A DNA stretch of 12,753 bases from Clostridiaceae bacterium (GTDB taxonomy: Bacteria > Bacillota > Clostridia > Oscillospirales > Acutalibacteraceae): NCBI GenBank assembly GCA_904501875.1, contig CAJGCQ010000028.1, forward strand, positions 1-12,753. The letters are read 5' to 3'. Each line of letters opens with the position of its first letter. Positions within the stretch are counted from its first letter, which is position 1. Under the pieces are notes generated by a model, which had not been told where the DNA came from, did no database searches, and was given only the letters and a program-made list of their open reading frames with translations. This document shows positions 1 to 7,254 of the stretch, piece by piece. A program made the translations under genes and the position numbers.

Positions 1-237
1 GAACACGCCGCTAAGTTTGCAGAGATGCTGGGCGAGGTTGTAACCGACAGCACCAAGAAGAACCGTGAGATGCGTGTTGACGCTGAGAACGGCGCTACCC
101 TCGGCAAAACCGAGCTCGCTAAACTTGCTAAGGAACTTAACCTCGATGCTATTCACGACACCGTTCACGAGATGGCTCGTGACGAGGCTCGCCACGGCAA
201 GGCATTTGAAGGACTTTTAAACAGATACTTCAAATAA
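1..237 (+). CDS. Rubrerythrin, C-terminal fragment (5' end outside window)
   Basis: The frame is open from the first base, so this is the 3' end of a longer gene; 78 residues are visible. The sequence reads as the last helices of a ferritin-like diiron domain. The stretch DAIHDTVHEMARDEARHGKA carries the E/H ligands expected of the second half of the diiron site (ExxRH, with further Glu and His). Rubrerythrins reduce hydrogen peroxide in the cytosol of anaerobes, with electrons from NADH through rubredoxin-type carriers. The protein stops right after the diiron domain with no CxxC rubredoxin motif. It is therefore either a 'reverse' rubrerythrin, with rubredoxin at the missing N-terminus, or a short form lacking rubredoxin. 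The internal ATG at position 25 is not a credible start because the homologous sequence continues upstream of it. It ends in its own terminator. Family call is secure; subtype is open. Confidence 0.88.
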   Translation, partial: EHAAKFAEMLGEVVTDSTKKNREMRVDAENGATLGKTELAKLAKELNLDAIHDTVHEMARDEARHGKAFEGLLNRYFK

Positions 238-266
238 GCGAAAAATCGCATAAAATAAGGGTTTTT

Positions 267-304
267 AGGACATTTGCCGTTTTGGTGGGTGTCCTTTGCT
301 TTTA
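267..304 (+). terminator. Rho-independent terminator of the rubrerythrin gene
   Basis: An imperfect hairpin has arms 267-278 and 284-295: AGGACA pairs perfectly with TGTCCT, four G-T wobbles follow, then a CC/GG closing pair and a 5-nt loop. A T-rich tract (TTGCTTTTAT) follows. It lies 29 nt after the rubrerythrin stop codon, as expected for its transcription end. Confidence 0.72.
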
Positions 305-364
305 TAATAAAATTGATGATACTGTGCAAAATACACACTTAAAAAGAATATAAAAAATTATACC

Positions 365-407
365 AAAAACGGGAGTTAAGGCTGTTGTAACCTTAACTCC
401 CGTTTTT
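365..407 (-). terminator. Bidirectional terminator at the end of the hydrogenase operon
   Basis: A perfect 17-bp inverted repeat has arms 365-381 and 391-407 and a 9-nt loop. Each arm carries a GC-rich core (CGGGAGTTAAGG) flanked by five A or five T. Read on the minus strand, the hairpin ends in TTTTT eight bases beyond the hydrogenase stop codon. Because the A and T tracts are symmetric, it can also stop read-through from the rubrerythrin side. Confidence 0.9.
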
Positions 408-415
408 ATACCTAT

Positions 416-2167
416 TTACTTAGAATACTTTTTGCGGGGAACATAGGATGTGTGTAAATCGTGATGTGCCTTGTGGCCGCCGAAACCGTCATACCACTCA
501 CTGTAAAGGGTCTTTATAACGGGTGATTCGTGAGACTTTCTAATCGGCATTGAAGCGTCCTGATCATAAAGGGCCTTAGCACGCTCAGCCTTTAGGTCAA
601 CCATATCCCTTACATACTGGGGCTGAATCGGCTGACCGCCGCCGTTTACACAACCGCCGGGGCAACCCATTATCTCAACAAAGGTCCAGCCGTTGGGATT
701 ACCATTCTTCATAGTATCCATTACATACTTAGCGGCACCTGCACCCGAAGCTACAGCTACCTTAATGTCGCTGCCGTTAATATTTACGGTAGCCTCTTTA
801 AGGCCCTGAGTTCCGCGGACAGCGGTGAAGTCAACATCGGTGTTGTCCTTACCTGTAAGCCAGTCGTTAGCGGTTCTGAGCGCCGCCTCCATAACACCGC
901 CGGTAGCACCGAAGATTACAGCAGCGCCGGTATCCTCGCCGAGGGGGTTATCAAACTCTTCATCGGGTAACCAATCGAAGTGCATACCCGCACGCATAAT
1001 CATACGGGAAAGCTCACGGGTGGTGATAGCGATATCAACATCGGGGACTCCCGCAGCACTCTGGTCTGCTCTACCAATCTCAAACTTCTTAGCGGTACAA
1101 GGCATAACCGAAACAGAAACGATATCCTTGGGGTCGATTCCCATTTTCTCGGCATAATACGTCTTAATTACCGCACCTGCCATCTGCTGGGGAGATTTGC
1201 AGGTAGAAAGATGTTTAAGCATATCGGGATAGTAGAACTCGCAGAACTTAACCCAACCGGGTGAGCAAGAGGTAATCATCGGCAGAGTTCCGCCATTTTT
1301 GATGCGCTCAACAAGCTCATTCGCTTCTTCAACTATTGTGAGGTCGGCTGCGAAGTTTGTATCAAACACCTTGTCAAAGCCGAGTCTGTGAAGAGCGGCA
1401 ACCATTTTGCCCTCAACATTAGAGCCAACCGGCATACCGAAGCACTCGCCCAAGGTCGCTCTTACAGAGGGTGCGGTCTGAACCACAACATACTTTGTCG
1501 GGTCGGCAAGAGCCTCCCAAATCTTATCAGTATCGTCCTTTTCGGTTAAAGCGCCTGTCGGGCAAACAACGGTACACTGACCGCAGGAAATACAAGGAAC
1601 ATTAGATAGGCCAACCTCAAAGGGGGTGCCGATAGAAGTATCAATACCTCTGTTGTTAGCGCCGATAACGCTTACATACTGCTCATTACAAGCGGCAACA
1701 CAGCGACGGCAAAGCACGCACTTATTGTTATCCCTTACAAGGTGAGGAGTAGACTCGTCAAGCTCGTAAACAGGCTTAAAGCCCTCGAAGGACGATTCGT
1801 CTACGCCGTAGTCATGGCAGAGCTTCTGAAGCTCGCAGTTGGTGGAACGAACGCAGGAAAGGCACTTCTTTTCGTGGGTCGAAAGAATAAGCTCAAGGGT
1901 AGTTTTTCTTGCCTTTTGAATTTTCTCGGTATTAGTGAGTACCTCCATACCCTCTGTTACGGGGTAAACGCAGGCGGTAACAATCCTAAAGCCTCTGCCC
2001 TCGTTAGCCTCAACAACGCAGATACGGCAAGCGCCGATCTCGTTCTTTTCCTTCATAAAGCACAATGTGGGAATTTCAATTCCCGCTAAACGCGCGGCGT
2101 CTAAAATAGTAGAGCCCTTAGGCACGCTTACAGAAATACCGTTTATTTTAACATTTAACATTTCCAT
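416..2167 (-). CDS. hndD: NAD(P)-linked [FeFe]-hydrogenase catalytic subunit (HydA/HndD type)
   Basis: This 583-residue catalytic subunit reversibly reduces protons to H2 in the cytosol, fed by the NuoF- and NuoE-like subunits of the same operon. Visible order: N-terminal plant-type [2Fe-2S] domain (C36, C47, C50, C66); His-Cys [4Fe-4S] motif (H98, C102, C105, C111); two ferredoxin-type [4Fe-4S] sites (C150, C153, C156, C160 and C192, C195, C198, C202); then the H-cluster domain. H-cluster motifs are TSCSPGW (299-305), MPCTAKKFE (355-363) and EIMGCPGGCVNGGGQP (from residue 498; C502, C506). A small-subunit-like C-terminus (SHESPVIKTLY...) follows. Length and layout match family HndD/HydA of multimeric enzymes. 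The first H-cluster motif has Ser where monomeric enzymes have the second Cys of TSCCPGW. An AAGGAG site lies 10 nt before the chosen ATG; Met3 is a less likely start. It is the last gene of the operon, 18 nt after the NuoF-like gene. Confidence 0.95.
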   Translation of the reverse strand: MEMLNVKINGISVSVPKGSTILDAARLAGIEIPTLCFMKEKNEIGACRICVVEANEGRGFRIVTACVYPVTEGMEVLTNTEKIQKARKTTLELILSTHEKKCLSCVRSTNCELQKLCHDYGVDESSFEGFKPVYELDESTPHLVRDNNKCVLCRRCVAACNEQYVSVIGANNRGIDTSIGTPFEVGLSNVPCISCGQCTVVCPTGALTEKDDTDKIWEALADPTKYVVVQTAPSVRATLGECFGMPVGSNVEGKMVAALHRLGFDKVFDTNFAADLTIVEEANELVERIKNGGTLPMITSCSPGWVKFCEFYYPDMLKHLSTCKSPQQMAGAVIKTYYAEKMGIDPKDIVSVSVMPCTAKKFEIGRADQSAAGVPDVDIAITTRELSRMIMRAGMHFDWLPDEEFDNPLGEDTGAAVIFGATGGVMEAALRTANDWLTGKDNTDVDFTAVRGTQGLKEATVNINGSDIKVAVASGAGAAKYVMDTMKNGNPNGWTFVEIMGCPGGCVNGGGQPIQPQYVRDMVDLKAERAKALYDQDASMPIRKSHESPVIKTLYSEWYDGFGGHKAHHDLHTSYVPRKKYSK

Positions 2168-2185
2168 TTATATCAGGCTCCTTTC

Positions 2186-3982
2186 TTACTTTTTAACAAT
2201 CGCGCCGAACGGACAGTTGGAAATACAAGCACCGCACTTAATACAAGCGGTTTGATTGATTTCATGCAGATTCTTGATAGTACCGGTAATAGCGCCCACA
2301 GGACAGTTACGGGCGCACTTTGTACAGCCCTTACACTTATCGGCTTCAATTGTGTAAGAAACGAGGTCCTTACATACGCCTGCGGGACATACCTTATCCT
2401 TAACATGAGCAACATACTCTTCACGGAAGAACTTAAGTGTTGCAAGCACGGGGTTAGGAGCAGTCTGACCGAGACCGCAGAGAGAGTTCTGCTTGATGTA
2501 GTGGCAAAGCTCCTCTAACTTGTCGATATCCTCTAAGGTGCCGTTGCCCTTTGTGATTTTATCGAGCATCTCAAGAAGTCTTCTTGTACCAACACGGCAG
2601 GGCGTACACTTACCGCAAGATTCGTCAACCGTAAATTCAAGGAAGAACTTAGCCATATCTACCATACAGGTGTCCTCATCCATTACGATAAGTCCGCCCG
2701 AGCCCATCATACAGCCGATAGCGGTTAAGTTATCGTAATCAACCTCGGTATCGATAAGGTTTGCGGGAATACATCCGCCTGAAGGACCGCCAGTTTGAGC
2801 CGCCTTAAACTTCTTGCCGTTCGGAATACCACCGCCGATGTCATAAATAATATGGCGAAGTGTAGTACCCATCGGAATTTCAACAAGGCCGGTATGCTCG
2901 ATGTTTCCACCCAAAGCGAACACCTTAGTACCCTTGGATTTCTCGGTGCCCATTGAAGCAAACCAATCTGCACCGCGGAGAATAATCTGCGGAATGTTTG
3001 CAAAGGTTTCAACATTGTTTTCAACGGTAGGCTTACCGAAAAGACCCTTAACTGCCGGATAGGGCGGACGGGGCTTCGGCTCGCCTCGGTTACCCTCGAT
3101 AGAGGTCATAAGAGCGGTTTCCTCACCGCAAACAAAGGCACCTGCACCCAGTCGAATATGTAAATCAAAGTCAAAGCCTGAATCAAAGATATTCTTGCCT
3201 AAGAGTCCGTATTCACGGGCCTGGTCAATAGCCATCTGCAAACGGTTAACCGCAATCGGATACTCCGCACGGACATAAACAAAGCCCTGCGTAGCGCCGA
3301 TAGCGTAACCGGCTATTGCCATAGCCTCAATTACAGAGTGGGGGTCGCCCTCAAGCACCGAACGGTCCATAAACGCACCCGGGTCACCCTCGTCGGCATT
3401 ACATACAACATACTTCTGGTCTGCCTTATTAGGAGCACAGAGCGCCCACTTTCGTCCCGTGGGGAAGCCGCCGCCGCCTCTGCCGCGAAGGCCTGAATCG
3501 GTAACAACCTTAATAACATCCTCGGGTGTCATTTCGGTAAGCACCTTACCAAGAGCGGCATAACCGTCCATAGCGATATACTCATCGATATTTTCGGGGT
3601 TGATGACACCGCAGTTACGCAAAACTACACGGTTCTGTGATTTATAGAACGCTGTATCGCTCAAGGCTACATTTGCGGCTTCTACCTTTTCATCCCCTGT
3701 ATCGTTATAAACAAGGCGTTCAACAATTCTACCCTTTAAGAGATGCTCCTCAACGATTTCCTTAACATCCTCGGGAGTAACTCTGCTGTAAAATGTACCG
3801 TCGGGATAAACGATAACAACAGGGCCCAATGCGCAGAGACCGAAACAACCGGTCTGTACAAGCTTTACCTCATCGGAAAGTCCGAAGGACTCAATATTCT
3901 CAGCAAAAGCCTTTTGAATGTCCTGACTTCCTGAAGAGGTACAACCCGTACCGCCGCAAATCAATACATGTGCACGAATCAT
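2186..3982 (-). CDS. hndC: NuoF-like flavin/Fe-S subunit of the [FeFe]-hydrogenase (HydB/HndC type)
   Basis: This 598-residue subunit binds FMN and NAD(P)H and passes electrons between the dinucleotide, ferredoxin and the catalytic subunit. Visible parts: a thioredoxin-like [2Fe-2S] domain (C9, C14, C46, C50); the 51-kDa core with glycine-rich flavin/NADH motifs GLRGRGGGGFPTGRKW (164-179) and NADEGDPGAFMDR (195-207); an SLBB-like segment; a NuoF [4Fe-4S] site (C456, C459, C462, C502); and a C-terminal two-cluster ferredoxin domain (C550, C553, C556, C560 and C580, C583, C586, C590). An extra pair, C532 and C537, sits just before the ferredoxin domain and may hold another metal. The architecture is that of HydB/HndC from trimeric and tetrameric hydrogenases, some of which bifurcate electrons; bifurcation by this one is inferred. 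A strong GGAGGT site lies 6 nt before the ATG. Confidence 0.95.
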   Translation of the reverse strand: MIRAHVLICGGTGCTSSGSQDIQKAFAENIESFGLSDEVKLVQTGCFGLCALGPVVIVYPDGTFYSRVTPEDVKEIVEEHLLKGRIVERLVYNDTGDEKVEAANVALSDTAFYKSQNRVVLRNCGVINPENIDEYIAMDGYAALGKVLTEMTPEDVIKVVTDSGLRGRGGGGFPTGRKWALCAPNKADQKYVVCNADEGDPGAFMDRSVLEGDPHSVIEAMAIAGYAIGATQGFVYVRAEYPIAVNRLQMAIDQAREYGLLGKNIFDSGFDFDLHIRLGAGAFVCGEETALMTSIEGNRGEPKPRPPYPAVKGLFGKPTVENNVETFANIPQIILRGADWFASMGTEKSKGTKVFALGGNIEHTGLVEIPMGTTLRHIIYDIGGGIPNGKKFKAAQTGGPSGGCIPANLIDTEVDYDNLTAIGCMMGSGGLIVMDEDTCMVDMAKFFLEFTVDESCGKCTPCRVGTRRLLEMLDKITKGNGTLEDIDKLEELCHYIKQNSLCGLGQTAPNPVLATLKFFREEYVAHVKDKVCPAGVCKDLVSYTIEADKCKGCTKCARNCPVGAITGTIKNLHEINQTACIKCGACISNCPFGAIVKK

Positions 3983-3996
3983 AATTTTACCTCCAT

Positions 3997-4368
3997 TTAT
4001 TCCTTATGACCGGCAACAGTATATTCGTTTACAACCTTGCCGCCCTTAAGATGCTCTTCAACAACACGTCTGGCCTTTTCGGAGGTCAACTTAACATAAG
4101 TGACCTTTTCCTTGCCCGCCTCGAAAACCTCAACGATAGGCTCTAACTGGCAAAGACCTATACAGCCTGTCTGAGAGACTGTAACCTTGTCCGAAAGACC
4201 CTCCTTGTTTACTTCCTCAACAAGTGTGGCAAGTATCGGACGTGCGCCTGCCGCGATACCGCAGGTTGCCATTCCGACAACTACGCGTATACCGTTTACG
4301 CCTTCACGAAGGATAACCTTATCCTTCATTTTGTCCTTTATTGCCTGTAATTCAGCCAATGACTTCAT
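3997..4368 (-). CDS. hndB: Thioredoxin-like ferredoxin subunit of the hydrogenase (HndB type)
   Basis: This 123-residue protein resembles HndB of the tetrameric NADP-linked hydrogenases. After a helical N-terminus (about residues 1-22) comes a thioredoxin-like [2Fe-2S] fold with MATCGIAAGARP (33-44) and TGCIGLC (67-73). Only C36, C69 and C73 are visible, three cysteines rather than the four of a standard thioredoxin-like ferredoxin. The first site has a single Cys, so cluster binding is uncertain; the CGIAAGAR form is familiar in this family. It lies 13 nt after the HATPase gene and 14 nt before the NuoF-like gene, with an AGGAAG site 6 nt before the ATG. It probably acts as an accessory electron-transfer or assembly subunit of the complex. 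It is not the NuoE-like subunit, which is encoded at 8111-8608. Confidence 0.86.
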   Translation of the reverse strand: MKSLAELQAIKDKMKDKVILREGVNGIRVVVGMATCGIAAGARPILATLVEEVNKEGLSDKVTVSQTGCIGLCQLEPIVEVFEAGKEKVTYVKLTSEKARRVVEEHLKGGKVVNEYTVAGHKE

Positions 4369-4381
4369 AATTTTCTTCCTT

Positions 4382-4927
4382 TCATAAAGAATATTGTTCT
4401 TTTAGATATTCTTCTATCCATTTTATTACCTCATAACTGTTAAGCGGGACTTCCCCCAAAACGGCTTTAAGCTCCCTTGTATCAAGCAAAACCGTTTTAC
4501 CGGAAAATATATGCTTAAACAGAAAATCGGTATCAGGATGACCCTGTATGAGTGTTAAAACACTCGATATAACATCGCCAAGCGGCGTCATATCAATATG
4601 ATTTTTATTAAATTCCGCTCTCAATGCCGTACCGTGATTTTCGGGATAATCCTTTTCACAGCGGGAGTCGATTTGAAGCCTTCCCCCGGTCTGCTCGGCA
4701 GCAAGCTTTAAAAGCGGTATGCCCATTCCTACCTTGCGGGTGGTTCTGGTCGTGTAAAAGGGGTCGGTAACCGATTTTAAAATTTCCTCGGTCATACCGC
4801 AACCGTCATCCTTTATGGTAAGCACCAAGCGTTCCTCGGTTTCCTCAACCGTAATCTCGGTAAGTGCAGCCCCCGCCTTAACGGAATTTTCGGCAATATC
4901 AAGAATATTGAGGGATAATTCCTTCAT
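4382..4927 (-). CDS. HATPase-domain (GHKL) ATP-binding protein of the hydrogenase cluster
   Basis: This 181-residue protein has a histidine-kinase-type ATP-binding domain: N box IAENSVKAGA (11-20), G1 box DDGCGM (40-45), F box DPFYTT (55-60) and G2 box GMGIPLL (67-73). There is no dimerisation/phosphoacceptor (H-box) segment, no sensor domain and no membrane segment, so it is not a complete kinase. Residues from about 108 to the end form a separate tail with no motif I recognise, ending in an amphipathic helix (EVIKWIEEYLKEQY). The start overlaps the PHP gene stop by ATGA (4924-4927), so translation is probably coupled, and GGGGTG precedes the start. Soluble ATPases of this kind occur beside [FeFe]-hydrogenase genes in clostridia. 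Role inferred: it may bind or phosphorylate a partner in response to the sensory hydrogenase; the substrate is unknown. Confidence 0.82.
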   Translation of the reverse strand: MKELSLNILDIAENSVKAGAALTEITVEETEERLVLTIKDDGCGMTEEILKSVTDPFYTTRTTRKVGMGIPLLKLAAEQTGGRLQIDSRCEKDYPENHGTALRAEFNKNHIDMTPLGDVISSVLTLIQGHPDTDFLFKHIFSGKTVLLDTRELKAVLGEVPLNSYEVIKWIEEYLKEQYSL

Positions 4928-5637
4928 ACTTCACCCCGCAAGTAACTTATTACTGCTTCGGCCGCATTTTCCCTTTCACTATCAAGCTCAAAAAACATAT
5001 CCTTCTCCCTTATATCCCAAAGGTAATGTGCGTCCGAGCTTGAAACTATCCGTTTTTGATATCCTTCGGCGTACTCGTGCGTCTTTTCGCTGTCGTGAAC
5101 CTCGCAAACCGGAAAGTAAGGCTTCTCGGGGAAAGCACCCAAAACAGCTAATATTCCGTTTGCCTGGCGGTCTATATGAGCCGGAAAACAAACCCCGCCA
5201 AAGCTTTTTACAAGCTCTGGTGCCTCGTCAAGGGAAACCGTCGTTGCATTTAAAAGCAGATTTTCCTCGGTACCTATTATATTATCCTCATCATCGCAAA
5301 TAAGCTGATTTCCGAAAATATCGGTACGGTTTTTAATAGGTATTATTCTGCTTTCAATATATTCACTAAACGCCATGGCATTATCGAGTATATCAAAAAG
5401 GCAAACCATATGAATATCCTCTGCGGTGGTAAGCTCCATACCGCCTAAAGGTATTATTCCGTGCCTTTTTGCCGCCTTAAAAAAAGCAGGACAATTTTTT
5501 GCAGTGTTATGGTCGGTAAGTGCCATAATATCAAGCCCGTTTAACTCCCCCATTCCGGCGATGCTGTCAGGCGTCGCCTCGTCGTCCCCGCAGGGGGAAA
5601 GACAGGAATGAAGGTGCAAATCGTAATAGTATTTCAT
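4924..5637 (-). CDS. PHP-domain metal-dependent phosphoesterase
   Basis: This 237-residue protein belongs to the polymerase-and-histidinol-phosphatase superfamily, whose members hydrolyse phosphoesters at a multi-metal site. Expected metal ligands are visible in order: DLHLHS (6-11; H8, H10), LTDHN (40-44; D42, H43), GGMELT (65-70; E68), IHMV (75-78; H76), PAHIDR (152-157; H154) and SSSDAH (199-204; D202, H204). There is no signal peptide or membrane segment. It starts inside the stop of the preceding DRTGG gene (ATGA at 5634-5637) with no obvious ribosome site, so it probably depends on translational coupling, and it overlaps the next gene in the same way. Such tight packing suggests a fixed ratio with its DRTGG and HATPase neighbours. 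The substrate is not visible; a nucleotide, a signalling phosphoester or a phosphoprotein are all possible. Confidence 0.88.
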   Translation of the reverse strand: MKYYYDLHLHSCLSPCGDDEATPDSIAGMGELNGLDIMALTDHNTAKNCPAFFKAAKRHGIIPLGGMELTTAEDIHMVCLFDILDNAMAFSEYIESRIIPIKNRTDIFGNQLICDDEDNIIGTEENLLLNATTVSLDEAPELVKSFGGVCFPAHIDRQANGILAVLGAFPEKPYFPVCEVHDSEKTHEYAEGYQKRIVSSSDAHYLWDIREKDMFFELDSERENAAEAVISYLRGEV

Positions 5638-5966
5638 AGCAATTCATAAAGCAGTACAGCTGCATCATACGCACTGCCCGAGAAAGAGAGAATGTTAATC
5701 CCCTTCTTGGTTGCCGATTTCGCTATATCCTCGGTTATCTCGACACCCTCTGCTGCAATTATGCAGGCGGTATCCGCTAAAGCTGCTACTGCCAACACAT
5801 TTATGTTCGACATTATAGTAATCCAAGCGTCCCCACTATTTGCCCTGCCCATTACCCAGCTTAACAGGTCACCGATGTAAACTCCCGTGATTTCACGCTC
5901 AGGCTCCGGTAGTGTGACAGGTGAAAATCCGTGTTCCTTTAAAGCCTCAACCGTCACTTTGCTCAC
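5634..5966 (-). CDS. DRTGG-domain protein, second copy in the operon
   Basis: This is a small single-domain protein, about 110 residues from GTG 5966. The core, GDLLSWVMGRANSGDAWITI (residues 33-52 counted from that start) followed by NVLAVAALADTACIIAAEGV, is characteristic of DRTGG-domain proteins linked to clostridial [FeFe]-hydrogenases. The DRTGG domain is also found in phosphotransacetylase-like and CBS-containing proteins and is thought to bind a ligand or regulate; its function here is unknown. The start is ambiguous. An upstream ATG at 5984 adds six residues and has a weak AAGG site. GTG 5966 has AGAAGG six bases upstream and fits the usual short N-terminus, so I prefer it. Either way it overlaps the end of the HydS-like gene by 20 to 38 nt, and its stop overlaps the PHP start. 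Confidence 0.82.
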   Translation of the reverse strand: MSKVTVEALKEHGFSPVTLPEPEREITGVYIGDLLSWVMGRANSGDAWITIMSNINVLAVAALADTACIIAAEGVEITEDIAKSATKKGINILSFSGSAYDAAVLLYELL

Positions 5967-7227
5967 CGCCGTCCTTCTCTGCATTTTTAAGCCTTATGAG
6001 GCAATCTTCAAGCTTAGCGTTATGCTTTACAATATCCTCTGCAAGCGCTCTGCAATTAGGTGCTCCGCAGGAGCCGCAGTCAATGCCCGGCAGCTCGTCT
6101 TTGAGCCTTTGAATATCCGACATCATACGCATAGATTCCGCCATACTGTCGCTAAGCCTTGAAATGGGGTGGTAGGTGGGTATCTCGTTAAAGATATATC
6201 CGTCGGGAATATAGCCACTTTCCTCTTTTGACAGGAAATTCTGCGAAACGGGCAGATAACGGCGCAGGGATTGAAGCCTTGCCTTTGCGATAAAGGGATT
6301 TTGTATTGTCATAACCCCACCGACACAGCCGCCGGTGCAGGCGTTAAGCTCGATAAATTCAAGGGGCGGAATATTTCCGTTCTCCACCTGATCGAGCACA
6401 CGGATTACATTATCAATCCCGTCGGCCGCAAGGTAATTCTCATTAAAAATCGCCATTGCCTCACCGCCGCTGGTCGCCCAGCCTATGCCGATAACTCCCG
6501 AATTTGAAAGGGCTTCCACATCGCTGTCATGCCTCATTTTAGCGATAAGCTGAAAATAAATATCGTTTATCGAGACAACAACATCCACTTTGCTTTTATA
6601 ACCTGCGAAGCCGTTTTTAACATAGCTTGATTTTGCGGGACAGGGCGAAATAAAGCAAACGCCTATCTCTTCGGGCTTAAGCTCGGGATGCTCTCTTTCC
6701 GCCTTTTCTCTGGCTAAAGATGCCGCAACCTCCATCGGAGGGAGCATATGGATTATATTATCCGTAAGTGACGGAAAGCGAAGACCTATAAGCCTTATAA
6801 CCACGGGGCAAGCCGAGCTTATCGCCGGTTTTTTGACACCCTCGGTTTTAAGGTAAAGCCTTGTGTAGGCACTTACCAGCTCCGCAGCAGCAGAAACCTC
6901 ATACACATCGTCAAAGCCGATTTTTAAAAGCCCGTCCAGCACATAATCCACATCGTCAAGATTATCAAACTGGCCGTAAAGGGTGGGTGCGGGAAGTGCT
7001 ATCTTCCACTTAAAGCGGTCCATACCGGAAAGCCTGCCGCTCACCGCCTTTTTGGCGTTATGGGGACAAACCCGTATACACTCGCCGCAGTCTATGCACC
7101 GTTCCTGATTAATCTGCGCATGCCCATCCTTAATTCTGATAGCCTCGGTGGGGCAGTGCTTTAAGCAGGTGGTGCAGCCGCTGCATTTTTCGACATCAAG
7201 ATGAACCGAATGTTCGTATGTATTCAT
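5947..7227 (-). CDS. Sensory-type [FeFe]-hydrogenase homologue (HydS-like, no PAS domain)
   Basis: This 426-residue protein carries two ferredoxin-type [4Fe-4S] sites (C15, C18, C21, C25 and C44, C47, C50, C54), a shortened H-cluster domain, and a C-terminal four-Cys Fe-S motif (C384, C387, C392, C409). All four likely H-cluster ligands are present: SSACP (C140), SPCPAK (C196) and ELNACTGGC (C297, C301). The catalytic-enzyme signatures are altered. Ala139 replaces the proton-relay Cys, the Met before PC is Ser, and the GGGQP end of the third motif is missing. These changes are typical of putative sensory hydrogenases, which are slow catalysts proposed to sense H2 or redox state. Unlike many HydS proteins it ends after the Fe-S motif, without a PAS domain or output domain. 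Its signal must therefore reach partners in trans, most plausibly the adjacent DRTGG, ATPase and PHP proteins (inference). Confidence 0.88.
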   Translation of the reverse strand: MNTYEHSVHLDVEKCSGCTTCLKHCPTEAIRIKDGHAQINQERCIDCGECIRVCPHNAKKAVSGRLSGMDRFKWKIALPAPTLYGQFDNLDDVDYVLDGLLKIGFDDVYEVSAAAELVSAYTRLYLKTEGVKKPAISSACPVVIRLIGLRFPSLTDNIIHMLPPMEVAASLAREKAEREHPELKPEEIGVCFISPCPAKSSYVKNGFAGYKSKVDVVVSINDIYFQLIAKMRHDSDVEALSNSGVIGIGWATSGGEAMAIFNENYLAADGIDNVIRVLDQVENGNIPPLEFIELNACTGGCVGGVMTIQNPFIAKARLQSLRRYLPVSQNFLSKEESGYIPDGYIFNEIPTYHPISRLSDSMAESMRMMSDIQRLKDELPGIDCGSCGAPNCRALAEDIVKHNAKLEDCLIRLKNAEKDGGEQSDG

Positions 7228-7254
7228 AAAGAAAACCTGCCGAAATAATATTTT

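Noticed and set aside
238..415. Possible small RNA or extra gene between rubrerythrin and the hydrogenase
   Set aside because: The 178-nt gap is explained by two terminators; no small coding frame with a ribosome site was seen.
825..2255. Plus-strand open frames opposite the catalytic hydrogenase gene
   Set aside because: They are antisense shadows of a strongly conserved gene, with no ribosome sites or recognisable proteins.
2173..2445. Minus-strand frame inside the end of the NuoF-like gene
   Set aside because: Out of frame with the clearly coding ferredoxin domain; no recognisable sequence.
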